Shown piece by piece: positions 50,401 through 59,400 of a stretch of 64,000 nucleotides of DNA. Each line of letters starts with the position of its first letter. Within the stretch, counting starts at the first letter, position 1. The stretch is from Monodelphis domestica (taxonomy: Eukaryota; Chordata; Mammalia; Didelphimorphia; Didelphidae). Position numbers and translations under genes: made by a program. A model generated the notes under the pieces. It was not told the DNA's origin. It did no database searches and was given only the letters and a program-made list of their open reading frames with translations. The stretch covers positions 108,140,043-108,204,042 of the forward strand of contig NC_077228.1 of assembly GCF_027887165.1 (NCBI RefSeq). Direction: 5' to 3'.

Positions 50401-53400
50401 CTCTATCACTGCTCCCTAGTGATGAAAGGGAAGTAGCAGAAGTCCATTGTTTCCCAGGATCCCTCTGTTCTCAGAGCAGGCTGACATCCATCCCCTCTCC
50501 TTAACCTTTCCCCTCTCCCACAGGGATTCCTCCAGGATCCTAAATTATGGGAAATTGCTAAGGGGAGCATTATTTCCTATAGGAGGGACTCACAGTCAGT
50601 ATATCCTGGCTCAGGAAACCCTCAACCCAGCCCGATGCATAGTGGATAATGAATTCAGAACCATTCGTTTGGTAAGTAGAGGATTTTGAGGCATCATATG
50701 TCTTGTATAACTCTGGGGAAGAGACAAAGACCCAGGTGTTAGAGGAGGAAACCAGGCAGGGCAGTAAAGTCAGGAGTGCACTGAGATCAGAAGGAGATTG
50801 GGCTCCCTTCTCTGTCACTAACAAGTGACCTTCTCCGTCCAAAAAGATGCTCTCTAACATCCTACCTAACAGTCTGATTCTGCAATCTGCTGTCACTGGT
50901 GGGAGCACAGGTGGGTAGGGTTAAAAGTTCTAGGAATGTGCCTAGTTGTGTGACTCTGGGCAAGTCAATTATCCCCATTTGCCTAACCTTTGGCCTTCAG
51001 TCTTAGAGTTGTTGCTGAGACAGAAATTTGGGGTTAAAAAATAAAGGATGTGCCTAAAGTTGGTTGAATAGAAAGAGTCCAAAGCAAGGAAGACTTGGCT
51101 TTAACACAGACTGGCCTGGTGACCCTTCACAAGTCTCTTACTATCCCAGAGCTTAGCTAAGACCCCAAGTCACAGAGAAGGTGCCCATGGGTGCTATTTG
51201 AGGGGGTTTCTTCACCTGGGAATACCCATCTCAAGGAAATCCCAGGTCAGCCTGAACCCCTCAAGAAAACCTTTACAAATGTAAAAATGACGGATATCTG
51301 CTATGTGTCCCACACTCTGTCAGGGCCTAAACTAGGTTTCAGTTTTGTTGTTCTTTTTTCACATATTGCAACCTAAAGCCTGCTGCAAACAACAGGAAGG
51401 GTGACTTTCATTAGGGATGGAAACCCTGACAGCACCCCCATTAGCAATAAAGAGATTCTGGGGTGGCAGAGCTCCTGCTGGGAACATCCTGGGTGGTCCT
51501 GGATAGTAGGGCTCCTCTAGCCTGTCATCTATCTGTCAGCTTCCTATTTAACCAAAGCAGTTAGCTGGTGTTTACATATGTCTGAAGATGAATGGACTCT
51601 CAGCTTATGCCTAAGCCCCACTTGCCTTACCCTAGGTAAGCCTCTGTACTCTGTTTAGGATTCCTCCTGAGCTTTGTTCCATCTTTTAAATGAATCAGCT
51701 TGAAGCATCTCTAGTCTTGGGGTGGGGGTGGAGGCAGGAAGTACACAATGTACACTGGAGAAATACTTGCTGATTGACTGATTGTCAGAGATAGGAGCTA
51801 AGAACCTGTGAGAGATGCTAAAATGATATTGATGGAGATCTAATTGCTAGGAGTCATGAGAGCTCCTCAAATGGCGGTTAAATGTCGAGGATGGAGCAGG
51901 TCTAAGTGTCAGTGAGGGAGGGCTAAGGGACAGAGAGGGCAATTAAATGTAGGGAATGAGAGGGACCTAGTCCTTGGCAGGGCATTGTTAAAATCTATGG
52001 GGCTTCCTAGCTGTGTGACCCTGGTCAAGTCACTTAACCCTCATTGCCTAGCACTTACCTCTCTTCTGCCTTGGAACCAATACACAATATTGATTCTGAA
52101 ATGGAAGGCAAGGGTTAAAAAAAGCCACAGGGCTTGAGGGATGAGAATGGGGGCTATAAGCATGGAAACATGAGGCAAAGTCAGGGTAGGAATGAGGAGA
52201 GGCTTAGGAATTCTGTCTTGTCCAAGGCTGAGGAAGATCTGGATGTATCCTTTGGGTGGCCAGGGTCTCAATACTTCTTTAGGGGATCAGATTTGTTTTA
52301 TCTTTTCTGACTGAAAGAACAAGGAGGTTCTATACACATTTCTGATCTTGTTCTGGGCTTTTCCCCCCACTATTTAGAAAGTGAGAATTATCCCTTCCCC
52401 TATTGAGAGGATGGATGGGTAGATGAGAGGATACAAGGAGAAATAACTTAGATTTAGAAAGGTTGGGGCCAAGCACAATGTTCAAACTCCAAACTAGGAG
52501 AGCCTGGACCTTGGTGCCAAAGGGCTGGGATCTTACCAGATGTTGAGTTGATTGGGTCACATTGGCTGGAGGATACCCAAAAGTCAGAAGAGCCAGTGTC
52601 AAAAATGACTTTGAAGGTTTGGGGTGGACTGCCAATACTGATCTCACTATAATATTGGGTCTGTAGGCATAAAAAAAGGAGAGATAGACTGAGGGCAAAT
52701 CACCTCACTCCCTTGGACTTCAGTTTTCTCATCTATAAAATGAGCAGATTAAACAAAATGATCTCTTAAGAGATCCTCGAGTTCTCAGATGCAGAATAGT
52801 GAACTGGAAGGTGTGAGGAACTGGCCTCCTTTTAAATCCCAGCTATCAAGAACTAACTGTGTGGCCTTGGGCAACTCACCTAACTTTGCTGAGCCTCAAG
52901 TTGCTCATCTATAAAATGGGGATGATACCTTTCCCAACTACATACCACTAGTATAAACAAAAACACTTTATAAACCTCAAAGTACTATAAAGACGTGAAT
53001 TACTGTTATTCTTACTTTTCTGTAGCTTGAAGTGTTCTTTTCTTTGACCTAGAAGCTCTGAATGTTGGTTATAACATTACTAGAAGTATTCATGTGGGGG
53101 TTTCTTTCAAAAAGTGACCAGTGAGTTCTATTTCCATTTGGGCCTCTGATTCTAAGTACTCTGCATACTTTCTTTTAAGATTTCTTGAAATATATCTAGG
53201 CTCTTTTTTCAATGTGTTCTGTAGTCTATTGTTTCTTTTTTTTTCTCCTTAATCCATTTTCCAGTTTAGTCATTTTTGCTATAAGATTCCTTAGATTTTC
53301 TTCCATTTTTTAAAGTCATTTAGCTTTGTTTTATTGTTGTCTCACAGAATCACTGGTTTCTATTTGGTCCAATATAATTTTCAATGAGTTTGTTGCTTGG

Positions 53401-56400
53401 GCAAAGTTTTGTATCCCTTTTGCCAGGCCTTGATTCCCTTTCTAATTCTTCATTTCATAGTTCTTATTTCTTTTCCAATGTTTTTCCTCTAGTGCTTTCA
53501 TTTAACTGATGAAAATAATAAAAAAACTTTTTCAAATATTTGTTTTGTATCTTCGTATCTGAATGTGTGCCCTAGAGACCTTGGGGAAGAAGGGGAAAGC
53601 ATCAGTAGTGAAAGATTTACATCTGCAATATCGGTGAGAACAACAGAGGGTACTTCATCATACAAGTACTCTTCCAATTCATGGTTCTCCAGTAGCGTTT
53701 CCTTTCTTTGCATGCTCTCTTTGGCTGAGGTCATTTTCTTGAGGGCAATCCTGACCAGGAATTGAGAAAAGAAAAGACAAGCATATTAGAATTTCCCAGA
53801 GTCCCCTACTCAATCCCTTAAGATTATTTCACTCATTCCTTTGTCCCCCCAATTAAGACTGCCCCAACCTCTCAGACCAGGTAGTAGAGAGCTAGGCCTG
53901 TTTTAAGACCACCAGAGAAATTCTAGGACAGACGTATCATGGATAGTTTTACCTTAACCAGAATAAAATGTAATTGTGAAATGTTTCACAAAATAAATAA
54001 AAACATAATGAAATATCAAGAAGGTTTGTGATTTTCCAAGTCAATATGTGATTCAGAGGGATCCATTTCTAGTGGAGTTTGACACCACTGTTCTAAAAGC
54101 TTCCTTGGCTCCTCTTGGTCAAGAATTTTTCTTTCATTCAACCTTAATCCCCCAGATTATTTTCTGCATTTAGATGATTATTGCAATGCCCCGACCCACT
54201 CTGCACACACACGTACACCCCTGCCACTTCTTCACAAGGAAACAAAACAAAACTCTTCCACACATAATGACTGACCTATGAGTGGCTACTAGGGCTGAGT
54301 GCTGTAGACATTTGGGGCCAGCCAGCCATTCTAATGGATTGAGTGCTAGACTTTTAAGTCAGGGAGATTTGAACTTAGAGCCTGCCATAGACACTTATCA
54401 GTTTTGTGATCCTGGGTAAGTCATTTAACCTCTTTTTGTCCATAAAATGGGGATACTAATAATATATACTTCACAAAGTTATGAGAATTGAGACATTTTA
54501 AATTTAAAACTCTTACCTTCTGTCTTAGGATCAATACTGTGTATTGGTTCTCAGGCAGAAGAGTGGTGAGGGCTAGGCAATGGGGGTTAAGTGGTATGTC
54601 CAGGGTCACACTGCTGGGAAGTGTCTGAGGTCAAATTTGAACCCAGGATCTCCCATCTCTATTCCTGCCTGTCAAGCCACTGAACCACCCAGCTGACCAC
54701 AGTACTTTGAAATTTTAAAGTACAAGGAAATACTGATTATTATTGACAAGATTTCTAGATCATGTTTTCATTTGATAAAAGGGAAGACTTTCTCTTAAGT
54801 AAGGTGGGTAATTATTTGTTCAAAAAGCATCACTTTAGTAAATTAAAAGTAATTATATTCTTTAAGTATATCAGATAAAATAATTCTTCCATATATAATT
54901 AAGCATATTAATTATATAATTAACATTAATAAAATTAATTTAAAAGGAATTATCTTCACAAAAGTTTTATGAATCTATTCCACTTGCCCTCTCCAAGGAG
55001 ACTAAATAAATAATCACAATAAGGGGAGTGGTATGAATGAGATCTGAATTTAGAGTATCTGTAGGATCTTGATCCACTGATACTCTTCCTTGGCCTTTAA
55101 TGAGGGAATTGGAATAGTGATTGTTAAGGTCCTTTCCAGATCTAAATTGGCCCTATCATTTTTTTTTTATAGAAAAGACACACTCAGTACTAGGAGGCTT
55201 AAGGAAACAAGAGAGCCTGACTCATTCTTATCACTGGCATGGCCACAGAATTTCCATCTGCCCCAAGCATGGGCAGAGTATCCTTACTGATCTCTTAGAC
55301 AAATGTTGGTGGCTGGGCAGAGGGACTGGGAAGAAGAAGAGCTAAGGCTAAAGGAGAGGTTTGAGTTAGAAGTCAGAAAAGCTTCCTTCCACCTCTGAGA
55401 TTCAGTGATTTTCTGGAGTCCTAAGAAAACCACTTGTTGTTAGGTAGTCAGTTAGTCACATCTGACTCTTTGTGACTCTACTTGGGCTTTCCTTGGCTAA
55501 GATACTGGAGTCATTTGCCATTTCCTTCTTGGGCTCATTTAACAGAAAAGGAAATTGAGGCCAACAGAGTAAAAGTGACTTGCCTAGGGTCACATAGCTA
55601 GTAATTGTTTGAGGACAGATTTGAACCTAGGTCTTCCTGCCTCCAGGGTCAGCATTCTATCCATTGTGCAAGGTAGCAGCACAGGCAAAGAAAGGTCTAG
55701 AGGGCTGCTGGGGAAGGGAGCAGAAATGGGATTCTGACTAAGGAGTTAAGAAGGAGGTAATGCTACATGCAAACGGTAGGTGGCAGAAGAGACTCACAGC
55801 AGCCCAGCTAGAAACTGACACCTCAAGGTAGGTATAGAGGGAACAAGATGATGGAGTCTTGTGGAGAAGAGTCAGCAGTCTTATTGCTGAGACCCCTGAA
55901 GGATTTTTGCCCCTATCTGTCCACCTCAGTGTTGCTGTCCCGACTGCTATGCTCAAGCTGAGATGCATCCTTGATGACCAAGGAGAGCTCTAGATCAAAG
56001 GGGTATTGTAGGACCTCCAGCCCAGCCTTCCATTTTAGAGGTAGGGAAACTGAGGTTAGGAGACTTGCCCAAGCTCACATCGGAGGCAAGATTCAAACCC
56101 TCTTTCCACTGCACCAGTCCTAAGTTTTATTAAGGGCTTTCCTCTTTCCCAGCACAGTCTTTCTGCTTGAAGATGATCCTTATTGCTGAATGCTCCCAAA
56201 ATGGCATCCTAACCCCAAATACCCTCAACCCAAACGTACATTCATACAGGGATGTGTTGGTAAATGATTAACAACTGGCTCTCCAGAGGAGGAATGGGCA
56301 GAAGACACCATTTTATGCTTAATTTGCATTAGTCACATTTTCTCTATCACTTTCTTAAGTTTAGACAATCAACAAAAAAAGAAATCGAGGACTGATTTGT

Positions 56401-59400
56401 AGTTTTGCCAATTTTGGAGGTGTAGATGCTCCCCTTGAAAATTAACCATCAGCTCTAAGAAGCCTGTATGATTCACTCATGACATTTCCCTTACCTAGAA
56501 TTCAGCATGCTCCTTTCTTTTCTCTGCCTTCTGAAAGTCTACCTAGTCTACAAGGATCTGCCACTTTCTGCCTCTTCTGTGAAGCCTTTTCCCAGCCAAG
56601 TTTTCTTCCCAGTGTTCTGTCCTTCCTTTAAAGGCCTGTAAAATTTCCTGTCTGTCTTACATAATAGATACCTAGGTGGCACTATGAATAAAGTTGTCAA
56701 CTCTGGAGTCAGGAGCACTTGAATTCAAACCCAGCTTCAGGCACTTAATAACTTTGTGATCCTGGGCAAGTCATGTTACCCTGTTTGCCTTAGTTTCCTC
56801 ATCTGTTAAATGTGCTAAAGAAGGAAATGGCCAAATGCTCCAGTATCTTTACCAAGAAAAGCCCAAATGAAGCCAGAGGGAGCAGAACATGAGTGAAATG
56901 CTACATTGACAACTGCGCAATATAATACTTAAGTCAATAAATGACAGCTCCAGTTCCACCATTTCTATGAAACTTTCCCGAACCACTCCCCCCAAGTTAG
57001 TTTCTCATTCCTCCAATCTTCTCAGAGCATTGTGATCTCTCCGTTGCTGCTTTCACTCCTCATCTTGAATTATAATTAAAAAGATTAATTATAATGAAGG
57101 GCCAGTTGGGGCAGCTGAGTAAATAGAGAGCCAGGTTTAGAGGCAGGAGGTCCTGGGTTCAAATCTAACCTCAGATACTTCCTAGCTATGTGACCCTGGG
57201 CAAGTCACATAACCACCATTGCTTAGCCCTTACCACTCTTTAGCCTTGGAACTGATACTTGGTATTGATTCTAATATTGAAGAAAAGGGTTTTTCAATAA
57301 AGTAAGGTGATCAGTCTGGAGATTCTCATACACAGTAACAGCAATAAAGAGCAATGATCAACTATGAATGACTTAACATTCATTCTAAGATGTAAGGCTG
57401 GTTTTTTTTTTGTTTCATTTTGTTTTGTTTTATTTTTGTTTTTAATAAATGAGTAAAGTACTAACTTCCCTCCCTGGTTGAATGTCAACTCCTTAAAGGT
57501 CGGAGTCATTTCACTTCCATTTTTCTATCTACAACATCAAACACAGTGTTAGCACAACCCTGTTTATCTCTTCTCCTACATAGTCTCTCTTCTCTAGTTT
57601 TTCATGTCACTACTCTCTCTGGGTCTCCTTCTACCTGCCTGACCTCTCTCTTAGTGTCCCCCTTTCTCTCCAGTCATACAGCCATCCCTCTAGTATAAGC
57701 TCTCCTATCCTCTACTTCAATAGTCTTCTGGATGATCCCCTGCCTCAAATCTCTGTCCCCTCCATTCATTCTCCACTCAACTGCCAAAGTGATTTTCCAG
57801 AAGCATGTCACCCTTCTTATTTTAGATGTTTCAGTCCTTTCAAACCCGTTGTGACATCATTTGTGGTTTTCTTAGCAAAGATACTGGAGTGATTTGCCAT
57901 TTCCTTCTCCAGTTCATTTGATTAGATGATAGAACTGAGGCAAATAGGGTTAAGTGACTTGCCCAGGGCCTACTATATGCTATTATAATAGCTATTGTAA
58001 TAGCTATTATAGCTATTACAATAGCTATTACATATAAGTATTATATATAATAGCTATTATAGCTATTATATGTCTGAACCTAGATTTCAGCTTAGTTACA
58101 TGAATCTTACTGATTCCAAGTCCAGTTCTTTGTCTACTGTGCCACTTAAATGCCCTTTATGTCACCCTCTCTACTAAATAAATTCTAAAAGGCCTTACAG
58201 TTACATCCACAATAAAATTGTTTTGAGTTGACACTTAATATATAACACCTTTTGGTTTATTATAAATATACAATAAAGATTAAAATATCTTTATCAAAGA
58301 GAAACAACTTCCTATATTAACTATGTCCAAAAATCTGTGTCTCATTTTCCCCCTCCCTCTCATCCCCCCTTCCCCAAGAAGGCAAGTACAAGAAGGTTGT
58401 ACATATATTATCATATAATACATATTTCTCAATTCTTCTTATTGTGAAACCAGACACATAGTGCTCACACAAGAGAAATAAATGAAATATTAATTCCTCT
58501 GCTTGACTTTCAAAGTCCTTCCTGACCTGGTCCCTCCCCATCTTTCCAGTCTTCCCATTTCTCCCCTCCATACTCTCTACACTTTAGTCACACTTGTCTT
58601 CTCTGTGTCCCTCACACAAGATACTCCATCTCTGGACCCCATGCCTTGCATTGACTGCTCCCCCATGCCTAGAAAATTTCCCTACATCCCCTTCACTTCT
58701 TGGCTTCTGCCTAACTATGAAAACAAGTTTTCATGGTATAACTCAGGCCCCAGGATGCTAAGAGTTCAAGAGATTGGCCATTAATCCTTTTGAGGATTAA
58801 TCCTTTTGAGCCCCTTGCTAGAACAGTTCCATGAGGATCAAGTCTTTGACTTTCCTGCTTCTCATTCCCATTCCTCTGCTTCCCATACTTCACTCTTTAT
58901 TAAGCAATTCATTTATTTATAAAACCCATATCTTCTATCTTAGAATCAGTACTAAGTATGGGTTCCAAAGCTGAAGAATGGTTAGGGCTTGGGGGTTAAG
59001 TGATTTGCTCAAGGTCACACAGCTAGGAAGTATCTGAGGCTAGATTTGAACCCAGGTCCTCCTGACTCCAGGACTGGCTTTCTATACACTGTACTACCTA
59101 GCTACCTCACTCCTGCATTACTTCTTCAAGATTCAACGTAAATACCACCTTCTGCAAAAGGCCTTTTACAATCTCTACTTCTGTTAGTGGCTTTCCACAG
59201 AAATTATCTTCCATCCACATTGTCTACGTACTCTCTCTAAAGCTTAGATATAGATATAGATATATAGACATAGATATTTGTTTGCATGTCATCTCCTCAT
59301 TATGTGAACTATGATGAGACCTTTCTAACTCTCCAGCTTAGCACAGTGCCTGGTACACAGTCGCTGCTAAATAAATATTTATTGGTTGTGTAATTGAATT

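Noticed and set aside
50570-50908. 112-codon minus-strand open frame as a stand-alone gene
   Set aside because: It contains exon 4 of the protease with intron sequence on both sides; the AG and GT borders define the true part.
52330-52698. 122-codon minus-strand open frame across exon 3
   Set aside because: It is in a different frame from the FDTGSS reading and has no family match.
53498-53734. 78-codon minus-strand open frame read as a separate small gene
   Set aside because: Its first half is exon 2 of the protease; the remainder is read-through into intron 2 past the donor at 53620.
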